5,911 nt of DNA, from contig NKIE01000192.1 of assembly GCA_002256055.1 (NCBI GenBank), positions 1-5,911 on the forward strand, read 5' to 3'. Under the pieces are notes generated by a model. It made no database searches and was not told the DNA's origin. It was given only the letters and a program-made list of their open reading frames with translations. The position numbers and the translations under genes are program-made. Origin of the DNA: Pseudomonas sp. PGPPP3. GTDB taxonomy: Bacteria > Pseudomonadota > Gammaproteobacteria > Pseudomonadales > Pseudomonadaceae. Below are positions 1 through 5,795 of this stretch, in pieces; the stretch's first letter is position 1, and every line of letters starts with the position of its first letter.

Positions 1-1959
1 GCCCTCAAGACCCTGGTACGCGATTACACCCCACAAATGGTCAGCGAACTCTGCGGCATCCCGGTGGCAGACCTACAAACCTGCGCCCGCCTGATCGGCA
101 GCGCGCCGAGCTTTCTGTCTCTGTGGTGCATGGGCCTGAACCAATCGAGCAGCGGCAGCGCCAAGAACAGCGCCCTGATCAATCTGCACCTGGCCACCGG
201 CCAAATTGGCCGGGCCGGCGCCGGGCCGTTCTCCCTCACCGGGCAGCCTAATGCCATGGGCGGGCGGGAAACCGGCAGCCTGAGCAATTTGCTTCCTGGT
301 CACCGCGATGCCGGCAATAGCCAGCACCGTGAAGAAGTGGCGCGTTACTGGGGCGTCGAGCAATTGCCGGACAGCACCGGTCTGAGCGCAGTTGAGCTAT
401 TCGACGCCGTCCACGCCGGGCGCATAAAGGCCCTGTGGATTGCCTGCAGTAACCCCGCGCAGTCGATGCCCAACCAGACCCTGATTCACCAGGCGCTGGC
501 CAGTTGCCCGTTCGTGGTGGTGCAAGAAGCCTTCGCCAACACCGAAACCTGCCGCTACGCCGACCTGCTGCTGCCCGCCGCCAGCGGGGGCGAAAAAGAA
601 GGCACGGTGACCAACTCAGAACGGCGTATCACCCATGTGCGCCAAGCCGTGCAGGCACCCGCCGAAGCGCGACCAGACTGGGCTATCACCAGTGACTTCG
701 CCCGCCGTCTGGAAGCTTTGCTGCGCCCTGGCCAAGCCAGCCTGTTTGATTTCGACAGCCCACAAGCGCTGTTCGACGAATACAAATACCTGACCGAGCA
801 CCGCGACCTTGACCTCTGCGGCCTGAGCTACGCCCTGCTGGATGCCCAAGGCCCGCAGCAGTGGCCATTTCCCCGCGGCGCCAGCGCCGGCAGCTCACGC
901 CTGTACAGCAATGCCCAGTTCCCAACCCCGACCGGACGAGCACAGTTCATTGCCGACGCCTACCGCGCCCCGCAGGAAAAACGCGATACCCGTTTTACCC
1001 TGAGCCTCAACACTGGCCGCCTGCGTGACCAGTGGCACGGCATGAGCCGCACGGGTACCGCCACGCACCTGTTTGCCCACGCTGAAGAAGCCGTGGTCAG
1101 CCTGCACCCGGACGAACTCCGCCGCCGGCGCCTGCAGGACGGCCAACTGGTAACGCTCAAGAGTCGCCGTGGCAGCCTGGTATTGCCGGTACACAGTGAT
1201 GACAGCGTACGCTCCGGCCATGCCTACTTGCCCATGCACTGGGGCGATCGATTTATCAAGGGCTTGGGCACCAACGTATTGACCTCCCCGGCCTTCGATC
1301 CACTGTCGAAACAGCCAGAACTGAAACACGCGGCGGTAGAAGTCAGCAAAGTCGACCTGCCCTGGCAGTTGTTCGCCCTGGTAGAGGGCGACGTGCAGAA
1401 CCGCCTAGGCGCCCTGCGCTCGCTGTTGGAAGGGTTTACCTATGCCAGCCTGGCGCCCTGCGGTCGCGAACACCCCGCCCTAGTGCTGCGTGCGGCGGCG
1501 GCCGTGCCGCCGGACAACGCCTTGTTGGCGCAAATTGACCAGTTGCTTGGCCTCAATGACGGCCCGGTATTGGCCTATGACGACCCGCGCAAGGCTGTTG
1601 GTAAGCGCGTACGCATCGAAGACGGCCGCATCACTGCCATTCGCCTGGCCGGTGAAACCGCCGCCCGCGACTGGCTGAAAAACCTGTGGCAGGAGCAGCG
1701 CGCCGATGCCGAGCTGCGCCGCTGGTTCCTCGCCCCACTGAGCACGCCTCCTGGAAGCACAGAAGCCCCCAGCAGTGGCGGTAAAACCGTTTGCAGCTGC
1801 ATGAACGTCAGCCGCAACGCCATTTGCGCCGGGATCGGCCGCGGCCTGGACTTGGCGGGACTGAAACAGGAACTCGGTTGCGGCAGCCAATGCGGCTCCT
1901 GCGTCCCGGAAATCAAACAGCTGCTGGCGAAACCGATATCCGCCACCGTTAACGCCTGA
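1..1959 (+). CDS. nasA: Assimilatory nitrate reductase, large catalytic subunit (5' end outside window)
   Basis: This is a cytoplasmic molybdopterin (bis-MGD) enzyme that reduces nitrate to nitrite for nitrogen assimilation. The frame is open from base 1, so the ATG at 37 is an internal Met; 652 residues are visible and the N-terminal [4Fe-4S] and early Mo-binding parts are missing. Seen in order: the family motif TGQPNAMGGRE (visible residues 80-90), the stretch ADLLLPA...EKEGTVTNSERR (187-209), the C-terminal dinucleotide-binding domain (about 328-450, with LNTGRLRDQWHGMSRTG), a linker of about 145 residues, and a BFD-like [2Fe-2S] domain. That last domain has CxC (598, 600) and CxxC (631, 634), plus an extra Cys at 627. 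A fused BFD domain is typical of NasA-type enzymes and separates them from periplasmic NapA. It probably receives electrons from a reductase component. It shares an operon with cobA. The family call is firm; the exact electron donor is unknown. Confidence 0.95.
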   Translation, partial: ALKTLVRDYTPQMVSELCGIPVADLQTCARLIGSAPSFLSLWCMGLNQSSSGSAKNSALINLHLATGQIGRAGAGPFSLTGQPNAMGGRETGSLSNLLPGHRDAGNSQHREEVARYWGVEQLPDSTGLSAVELFDAVHAGRIKALWIACSNPAQSMPNQTLIHQALASCPFVVVQEAFANTETCRYADLLLPAASGGEKEGTVTNSERRITHVRQAVQAPAEARPDWAITSDFARRLEALLRPGQASLFDFDSPQALFDEYKYLTEHRDLDLCGLSYALLDAQGPQQWPFPRGASAGSSRLYSNAQFPTPTGRAQFIADAYRAPQEKRDTRFTLSLNTGRLRDQWHGMSRTGTATHLFAHAEEAVVSLHPDELRRRRLQDGQLVTLKSRRGSLVLPVHSDDSVRSGHAYLPMHWGDRFIKGLGTNVLTSPAFDPLSKQPELKHAAVEVSKVDLPWQLFALVEGDVQNRLGALRSLLEGFTYASLAPCGREHPALVLRAAAAVPPDNALLAQIDQLLGLNDGPVLAYDDPRKAVGKRVRIEDGRITAIRLAGETAARDWLKNLWQEQRADAELRRWFLAPLSTPPGSTEAPSSGGKTVCSCMNVSRNAICAGIGRGLDLAGLKQELGCGSQCGSCVPEIKQLLAKPISATVNA

Positions 1960-1969
1960 GGAGAAACCC

Positions 1970-2707
1970 ATGAGCGCAAAAGTCTGGCTGGTAGGCGCAG
2001 GCCCTGGCGACCCCGAGTTGCTGACCCTCAAGGCCGTGCGTGCCCTGAAACAGGCGCAGATTGTCATGATTGATGACCTGGTCAACCCAGCCGTGCTGGA
2101 GCACTGCCCCGACGCTCGGGTGATCAGCGTGGGCAAGCGCGGCGGCTGCCGCTCCACGCCCCAGGCCTTTATCCATCGCCTGATGCTGCGCTATGCCCGT
2201 CAAGGCAAGTGTGTGGTACGCCTGAAAGGTGGCGACCCGTGCATCTTCGGCCGCGGCAGCGAAGAAGCCGACTGGCTTGAGCAGTTCGGGATCGAAGTAG
2301 AAATGGTCAATGGCATCACGGCTGGCCTGGCGGGCGCAACCAACTGTGGCATTCCCCTGACCCTACGTGGTGTCAGCCGTGGCGTCACGCTGGTCACCGC
2401 CCACACCCAGGATGACAGCAGCCTGAATTGGGCCGCCCTCGCGCAAGGTGGCACGACCCTGGTGGTGTACATGGGCGTGGCCAAGCTGGGCGAAATTCGC
2501 GACAGCCTGTTAGCCGGCGGCATGCGCGCCGATATGCCGGTGGCCATGATCGAAAACGCGTCACTGCCGCACCAGCGTGAATGCCGCAGCTCACTTGCGG
2601 CCATGCAAGCCGCGGCCGCTGACTTCCAACTAAAAAGCCCCGCAATTCTGGTGCTCGGCGATGTCGCCGCCAGCCGCCAGCCGCTAGCTCTGATGCACAG
2701 CGCCTAA
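1970..2707 (+). CDS. cobA: Uroporphyrinogen-III C-methyltransferase (SUMT)
   Basis: This cytoplasmic enzyme transfers two methyl groups from S-adenosylmethionine to uroporphyrinogen III, giving precorrin-2, the branch point to siroheme and cobalamin. The protein has 245 residues, the usual length for a stand-alone SUMT without the CysG dehydrogenase/chelatase half. Both family signatures are present: VGAGPGDPELLTLKA (8-22) and VVRLKGGDPCIFGRGSEE (82-99). GITAG (115-119) and GIPLT (127-131) follow. The start is ATG with a strong GAGGAG at 1958-1963 that overlaps the nasA stop; the 10-base gap implies cotranscription and coupling. Next to nitrate reductase its likely job is siroheme for nitrite reductase rather than B12. 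Small deviations (GITAG instead of the common GITSA/GITAA, and TLRG instead of THRG) resemble, from memory, the Pseudomonas version. Two terminators follow. Confidence 0.95.
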   Translation: MSAKVWLVGAGPGDPELLTLKAVRALKQAQIVMIDDLVNPAVLEHCPDARVISVGKRGGCRSTPQAFIHRLMLRYARQGKCVVRLKGGDPCIFGRGSEEADWLEQFGIEVEMVNGITAGLAGATNCGIPLTLRGVSRGVTLVTAHTQDDSSLNWAALAQGGTTLVVYMGVAKLGEIRDSLLAGGMRADMPVAMIENASLPHQRECRSSLAAMQAAAADFQLKSPAILVLGDVAASRQPLALMHSA

Positions 2708-2735
2708 CCGCTTCGCTCCTGCGCCTGTGCGCACT

Positions 2736-2759
2736 GCCCGGCCTAGGTCGGGCTTTTTT
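2736..2759 (+). terminator. Rho-independent terminator of nasA-cobA
   Basis: A 7-bp stem (GCCCGGC / GTCGGGC with one G-T pair) and a CTAG loop are followed directly by six T's. It lies 28 bases after the cobA stop. On the opposite strand no T-run follows the hairpin, so it acts only on plus-strand transcripts. Confidence 0.85.
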
Positions 2760-2767
2760 ACGGGCAT

Positions 2768-2796
2768 AAAAAAACCCGGCATGAGCCGGGTTTTTT
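2768..2796. terminator. Bidirectional terminator shared by cobA and oprF
   Basis: A perfect inverted repeat: seven A's, CCCGGC, loop ATGA, GCCGGG, six T's. The GC core is flanked by an A-run on one side and a T-run on the other, so it forms a hairpin with a U-tail in both directions. It sits between the convergent cobA and oprF genes, as a backup for cobA and the main terminator for oprF. Confidence 0.93.
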
Positions 2797-2804
2797 CGGG
2801 TCAT

Positions 2805-2821
2805 GCTCAGACTAGCTGAGC
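2805..2821 (-). other. Small hairpin in the oprF 3' untranslated region
   Basis: GCTCAG and CTGAGC form a 6-bp stem around a 5-base loop (CTAGT when read on the oprF strand). It lies between the oprF stop and the bidirectional terminator. There is no T-run, so it is not itself a terminator. It could protect the 3' end of the mRNA or simply be a chance hairpin. Confidence 0.5.
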
Positions 2822-2836
2822 GTGACGGTGCAGCAC

Positions 2837-3877
2837 TTACTTACCAGCTTCAACAGCCGCTTCTACGCGACGGTTTACAGCACGGCCAGCTTCAGTAGCG
2901 TTGTCAGCAACCGGAGCAGCTTCGCCGTTACCTACAGCGTTTACGCGAGCAGCTTCAACGCCGTACTGGTTAACCAGTACTGCACGAACAGCGTTTGCAC
3001 GACGCTCGGACAGCTTCTGGTTGTAGGCGTCAGAACCAACGGAGTCAGTGTGACCTTCAACGGTGGTGCTGGTTTGTGGGTACTGCTTCATGAAGTCAGC
3101 CAGGTTTTTGATGTCGCCGTAGCTGTCTTGCTTCACGTCAGCCTTGTCGAAGTCAAATTTCACGTCCAGTTCAACGCGAACAGCTTCAGCAACAACTACA
3201 CAGCCATCAGCATCAACGGTAGCGTTGGCTTCGGTGCCTGGGCACTTGTCCAGGTTGTCGCACACGCCGTCGCTGTCTTCGTCGTTGCAGACTTCAGCAG
3301 CAACAACTGGAGCTGGCTCAGCTTTCTTGGTGCCGCCACCGAAGTTGGCGCCGATGCCCAAGCCAGCGGCCATTTCGGTTTCGTTAGCGTCGATGTTGTA
3401 CATCGCGTCAACGCTAGCCTTGGCGAAAACGTTCTCGGTGAAGTAGTACTTCACGCCAGTGCCCACGTTAGCGAAGGTGCTGTGGTCACGGCCGGTACGA
3501 TCCGGAACGTTGCTGATGTTCTGGTGAGCAAAGCCAGCAGACACGAAAGGACGCAGACCTACGCCTGGGGTACCAAAGTTGTACACGGCGTCAAGGGCAG
3601 CCAGGTTGCCTTTGATGTTTTTGTTGCCGGTGTCATTTTCCGAACGCATGTCGTGGTATTCGCCGTACGACAGCGCCAGTTGCACGTCATCAGTCAGGAA
3701 GTAACCAACCGAACCACCGAGCAGGTTGCCGTTGCTCAGATCGCGGGAGCTGTCGGTGATGTAACGCTTACCGAAAGCATCCACCTCGACTGCGCCTTGG
3801 CCCTGAGCCAGTGCGCCGATGGAAGTGGCAGCAACGAGAGCGCCAATGACTACGCCTAAGGTGTTTTTCAGTTTCAT
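2837..3877 (-). CDS. oprF: Major outer-membrane porin OprF (OmpA family)
   Basis: The abundant outer-membrane protein of Pseudomonas; it acts as a nonspecific porin and ties the outer membrane to peptidoglycan. The protein has 346 residues. Residues 1-24 are a Sec signal peptide (Lys-rich start, hydrophobic core, cleavage after ALA, mature start QGQGAVEVDAFGKRY). An eight-strand beta-barrel domain follows to about 180, then a Pro/Ala hinge and a TSP3-like acidic segment (DEDSDGVCDNLDKC) with four cysteines at 197, 206, 212 and 226. The OmpA peptidoglycan-binding domain covers about 235-343, with GHTDS (275-279); D278 and R293 match the diaminopimelate-binding pair. ATG at 3877 is chosen over the in-frame ATG at 3898 because it has a Shine-Dalgarno and begins the signal peptide. 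The codon use avoids TTA, CTA and TCA, as expected for high expression. It is transcribed toward cobA and probably has both sigma-70 and SigX promoters. Confidence 0.98.
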   Translation of the reverse strand: MKLKNTLGVVIGALVAATSIGALAQGQGAVEVDAFGKRYITDSSRDLSNGNLLGGSVGYFLTDDVQLALSYGEYHDMRSENDTGNKNIKGNLAALDAVYNFGTPGVGLRPFVSAGFAHQNISNVPDRTGRDHSTFANVGTGVKYYFTENVFAKASVDAMYNIDANETEMAAGLGIGANFGGGTKKAEPAPVVAAEVCNDEDSDGVCDNLDKCPGTEANATVDADGCVVVAEAVRVELDVKFDFDKADVKQDSYGDIKNLADFMKQYPQTSTTVEGHTDSVGSDAYNQKLSERRANAVRAVLVNQYGVEAARVNAVGNGEAAPVADNATEAGRAVNRRVEAAVEAGK

Positions 3878-3884
3878 CCGTAAA

Positions 3885-3890
3885 TCCCCA
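3885..3890 (-). promoter_or_regulatory. Ribosome binding site deciding the oprF start
   Basis: TGGGGA on the minus strand ends 7 bases before the ATG at 3877. The in-frame ATG 21 bases further upstream (3898) has no purine-rich sequence in front of it, which settles the start. Confidence 0.8.
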
Positions 3891-3907
3891 TTATTCATGA
3901 ATTACAC

Positions 3908-3933
3908 AGTTGCTCTACAGTTCAAGAACAACT
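3908..3933 (-). promoter_or_regulatory. Stem-loop in the oprF 5' untranslated region
   Basis: Read on the oprF strand, AGTTGTTCT pairs with AGAGCAACT (9 bp with one G-U pair) around the 8-base loop TGAACTGT. The predicted start of the sigma-70-type transcript is near 3936, so the hairpin would begin within a few bases of the mRNA 5' end. That placement recalls the stabilising 5' hairpin of enterobacterial ompA mRNA. The pairing is seen directly; the stabilising role is inferred. Confidence 0.6.
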
Positions 3934-3942
3934 CAGTCCAAG

Positions 3943-3973
3943 ATTTTAGCACGCACAGACGGCGAACTAACAA
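3943..3973 (-). promoter_or_regulatory. Probable sigma-70-type promoter of oprF (extended -10)
   Basis: The -10 box is TAAAAT (3948-3943) preceded by TGC, giving an extended -10 (TGnTAAAAT). A weak -35 candidate, TTGTTA (3973-3968), lies 19 bases upstream, which is long, but an extended -10 tolerates a poor -35. The predicted start near 3936 gives a leader of about 60 bases. P. aeruginosa oprF is known to have a housekeeping promoter as well as a SigX-dependent one. Confidence 0.6.
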
Positions 3974-3982
3974 AAATTTCAC
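3956..3982 (-). promoter_or_regulatory. Candidate SigX (ECF-type) promoter of oprF
   Basis: On the minus strand, GTGAAA (3982-3977), 15 bases, then CGTCTG (3961-3956). A GAA/AAC-like -35 and a CGTC -10 are the general hallmarks of ECF promoters. The site begins 4 bases after the sigX stop and overlaps the sigma-70-type promoter. SigX is known to drive oprF in Pseudomonas. The exact boxes are inferred from sequence alone. Confidence 0.55.
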
Positions 3983-3986
3983 ATAA

Positions 3987-4577
3987 CTATTCGTCGGTCA
4001 CGCCGGCAAATTTCTCGCGTAAGCGGTCCAGCGCACGCTTGTAGCGCATTTTTGTCGCGCTTAAGCCCATATGCATGATGTCGGCGATTTCCTGAAACTC
4101 CAGTTCGGCGACAAACCGCAGCACCAGAATCTCACGATCAATCGGGTTCACATGCACCAGCCAACGATCCAGACCGCCGCGATCCTCGGGCTTCGGCGCT
4201 TTCTCTTCCGACGCTTCTTCCAGCGGATCGAGACTCAAGGCATCCAGCAAGCGACGTTTGCGCCGTTCTTTGCGGTACTGGGTAATGCACTCGTTATACG
4301 TGATGCTATATAGCCATGTTTTAAACTTGGACTTGCCTTCAAAGTTCTTCAAACCATAAAGAACCTTGAGCATGACCTCCTGGCATACATCATCCGCATC
4401 ACGGTCATTACCCAAATAACGCGCACAGACATTGAACAGCGTGCGCTGGTAACGGCGCATTAGCTCTTCATAAGCACGGGTAATGTGGAATAACTCGACG
4501 CGTGCGCGCTCCACCAACTCTTCATCTGAGAGTTCACGGGGATCGTAACGCGAAGATAACGCTTGAACTGTATTCAA
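3987..4577 (-). CDS. sigX: ECF sigma factor SigX
   Basis: An extracytoplasmic-function sigma factor that directs RNA polymerase to envelope and membrane-lipid genes, including oprF. The protein has 196 residues. The sigma-2 region is about 33-105, with the -10-recognition stretch DADDVCQEVMLKVLYGLKNF (60-79) and the aromatic segment KFKTWLYSITYNEC (84-97). An acidic/Lys linker follows (about 118-134). Sigma-4 is about 136-188, with a helix-turn-helix in EFQEIADIMHMGLSATKMRYKRAL. The start is TTG at 4577: an in-frame stop lies six codons upstream and the first ATG is only at codon 40, inside sigma-2, while the conserved start of the family (YDPRELSDEELV) lies before it. No clear Shine-Dalgarno precedes the TTG. 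No anti-sigma gene is adjacent; the neighbours are cmpX upstream and oprF downstream. Signalling through CmpX has been proposed for the P. aeruginosa homologues. Confidence 0.95.
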   Translation of the reverse strand: MNTVQALSSRYDPRELSDEELVERARVELFHITRAYEELMRRYQRTLFNVCARYLGNDRDADDVCQEVMLKVLYGLKNFEGKSKFKTWLYSITYNECITQYRKERRKRRLLDALSLDPLEEASEEKAPKPEDRGGLDRWLVHVNPIDREILVLRFVAELEFQEIADIMHMGLSATKMRYKRALDRLREKFAGVTDE

Positions 4578-4669
4578 AACGAATTGGGCCGACAGTCAGA
4601 TCGAGACAGCCGCCACCCAAAACCTCGAATGGAATGGGTTAGCGGCATACAGTAGCAGGGTTTGGTGCG
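4578..4669 (-). other. cmpX-sigX intergenic leader
   Basis: 92 bases separate the cmpX stop from the sigX TTG. I see no T-run terminator, so readthrough from cmpX into sigX is likely. A TCTGA element, like the -10 of AlgU-type promoters, occurs at 4601-4597 on the minus strand, but no GAACTT-like -35 is found at 16-17 bases, so I do not call a promoter. The long leader and the absence of a ribosome binding site leave room for control of translation. Confidence 0.4.
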
Positions 4670-5494
4670 TTAGTGACTGCTCACTCGCTGCTCCAGAAGC
4701 ACCCGATTGGCGACAGAAACCAGCTCGCCCGACTCAGTCAGCAACGTGGTTTTAACCGTGCCGATCTCTTCGATCTGCCCTTCAATTTCACCGATTTGAA
4801 TCTGCTGACCAACTGCATACAACTCGCGCACATAAATGCCCGCGAGTATTTGCCCAGCGATATCACGACTGCCCAGCCCCAGCGCCAGCGCCACAGCCGC
4901 ACCTACCGAAATCAGGACAATGGCAATCACGTTGTTGAGCAGGTCGGTCTTCACCTCAAGCTGCCCAATGGCTACCGACAAGCTGATGATGATGATCAGA
5001 CCCTGGGCAATACGACCCAGGCCATTGGCATACTCCAGCCCAACGCCTTCCGCCGCACCGCGCACCACACCATTAAGCAGTTGCGCCAGCAGCACACCCG
5101 CTAGCAGAACCAAGGCCGCGCCAAACACTTTCGGCACATACAGCGCCAGCACATCGAGGGTCGCCGAGACCCGCTCAAGGCCCAGCAACTCGGCGGCCGA
5201 GACCAGAAACACCAGCAGGATGAACCAGTAGACGATTTTGCCGATCAGGGTCGAAACCGAAACCTGAATACCGACCCGACCAATCATTTTGGTCAGCCCA
5301 GTACCCGCCATCAGGCGATCCAGACCGATCTTGGCCAACACCTTGGACAATAAGGTATCCAGCAGTTTTGCGACCACAAAACCCAGCAGCACCAGAACCA
5401 AGGCGCCAATCAGATTAGGGATGAATACGGCGACACGGGTCCAAAGTGCGCCCATGGCGCCTACCAAACCTTGAGTTACAGGATCAAATTCCAT
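4670..5494 (-). CDS. cmpX: CmpX, MscS-like / TM-helix-repeat inner-membrane protein
   Basis: A cytoplasmic-membrane protein related to small-conductance mechanosensitive channels; its family is linked to envelope tension and SigX activity in Pseudomonas. It has 274 residues with about five hydrophobic helices (roughly 24-44, 84-105, 122-142, 160-178, 186-206). A glycine/alanine-rich helix, GLGSRDIAGQILAGIYV (206-222), resembles the pore-lining helix of MscS. A short beta domain follows, GQQIQIGEIEGQIEEIGTVKTTLLTESGELVSVANRVLL. It lacks the large C-terminal domain of MscS (286 residues in E. coli), and the extra length lies in the N-terminal membrane repeats. The start is ATG at 5494, with AAGG 10 bases upstream, two bases after the crfX stop. 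The TTG at 5500 would overlap crfX and has worse spacing. Translational coupling with crfX is likely. Confidence 0.93.
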   Translation of the reverse strand: MEFDPVTQGLVGAMGALWTRVAVFIPNLIGALVLVLLGFVVAKLLDTLLSKVLAKIGLDRLMAGTGLTKMIGRVGIQVSVSTLIGKIVYWFILLVFLVSAAELLGLERVSATLDVLALYVPKVFGAALVLLAGVLLAQLLNGVVRGAAEGVGLEYANGLGRIAQGLIIIISLSVAIGQLEVKTDLLNNVIAIVLISVGAAVALALGLGSRDIAGQILAGIYVRELYAVGQQIQIGEIEGQIEEIGTVKTTLLTESGELVSVANRVLLEQRVSSH

Positions 5495-5496
5495 GT

Positions 5497-5742
5497 TCAA
5501 TCAGCCTTATCAGCAGGACGGACGGAGGGAGTACGACGGGAAACCGGGGCTATGTGGGCCGAGCCCTTGTTCAGGGCAATCATCAATGCACCCATCCAAT
5601 GCCCCAGCAAACTGAACAGATCACCGGCACCGACCTGGCGGTTGGCGGTTTTCAGCACGCGCCCCAGACAAGCATCGTCGTCATGGCTGGAAGGCGCGCC
5701 TTTAAGCAGGTCACGTAGAGATTCTTCAAACGGATCGCGCAT
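5497..5742 (-). CDS. crfX: CrfX, small conserved Pseudomonas protein of unknown function
   Basis: An 81-residue soluble protein whose biochemical role is not known; it is recognised by its position between cmaX and cmpX and by its size. The N-terminal half is acidic and probably helical (MRDPFEESLRDLLKGAP, then SSHDDDACLGRVLKTANRQ). A central hydrophobic helix, DLFSLLGHWMGALMIALNKG (41-60), could lie against a membrane or a partner. The tail is Pro/Arg/Lys-rich and probably disordered. There is a single Cys (25). The start is ATG at 5742, with GAGG five bases upstream; a GTG at 5748 would bury that site. The stop is followed two bases later by the cmpX start, so the two are surely cotranscribed. 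No signal peptide is seen. Confidence 0.85.
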   Translation of the reverse strand: MRDPFEESLRDLLKGAPSSHDDDACLGRVLKTANRQVGAGDLFSLLGHWMGALMIALNKGSAHIAPVSRRTPSVRPADKAD

Positions 5743-5747
5743 ACGCA

Positions 5748-5751
5748 CCTC
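5748..5751 (-). promoter_or_regulatory. Ribosome binding site deciding the crfX start
   Basis: GAGG on the minus strand lies five bases before the ATG at 5742. The alternative GTG at 5748 overlaps this element, which favours the shorter 81-residue protein. Confidence 0.7.
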
Positions 5752-5766
5752 GGGGTATATGGGGGC

Positions 5767-5794
5767 TAGACGCTGGCCAATGGCAGCAGGTCAC
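5767..5794 (-). promoter_or_regulatory. Candidate ECF (SigX-type) promoter before crfX-cmpX-sigX
   Basis: On the minus strand, GTGACC (5794-5789), 16 bases, then CGTCTA (5772-5767). It begins one base after the cmaX stop and would start a transcript near 5760, with a leader of about 18 bases holding the crfX ribosome binding site. It matches the layout of the candidate ECF site before oprF (GTGAAA-N15-CGTCTG), which suggests the same sigma factor. Inferred from sequence only. Confidence 0.45.
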
Positions 5795-5795
5795 T

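Noticed and set aside
895..1329. A 144-codon open frame on the minus strand inside nasA
   Set aside because: It is antisense to the conserved dinucleotide-binding domain of NasA and has no supporting promoter or ribosome binding site.
1480..2157. A 225-codon open frame on the minus strand across the nasA-cobA junction
   Set aside because: It runs opposite two well-recognised genes, has composition typical of the reverse strand of GC-rich coding DNA, and matches no family I know.
2822..3859. A 345-codon open frame on the plus strand opposite almost all of oprF
   Set aside because: It is in codon register with oprF, so it stays open simply because oprF avoids TTA, CTA and TCA codons. It begins with GTG without a clear ribosome binding site, and its protein is a low-complexity mix of Val, Ser and Ala.
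3893..3902. Perfect 10-base palindrome ATTCATGAAT in the oprF leader, containing an in-frame ATG
   Set aside because: A short AT-rich palindrome can arise by chance. The ATG in it lacks a ribosome binding site and would only add seven residues in front of a complete signal peptide.
4597..4601. TCTGA before sigX as an AlgU promoter -10
   Set aside because: No GAACTT-like -35 is present at the required distance, so the match is too short to support a call.
5771..5786. GCC-AAT-GGC hairpin between cmaX and crfX as a terminator
   Set aside because: The stem is short and bulged, and no T-run follows on the minus strand.
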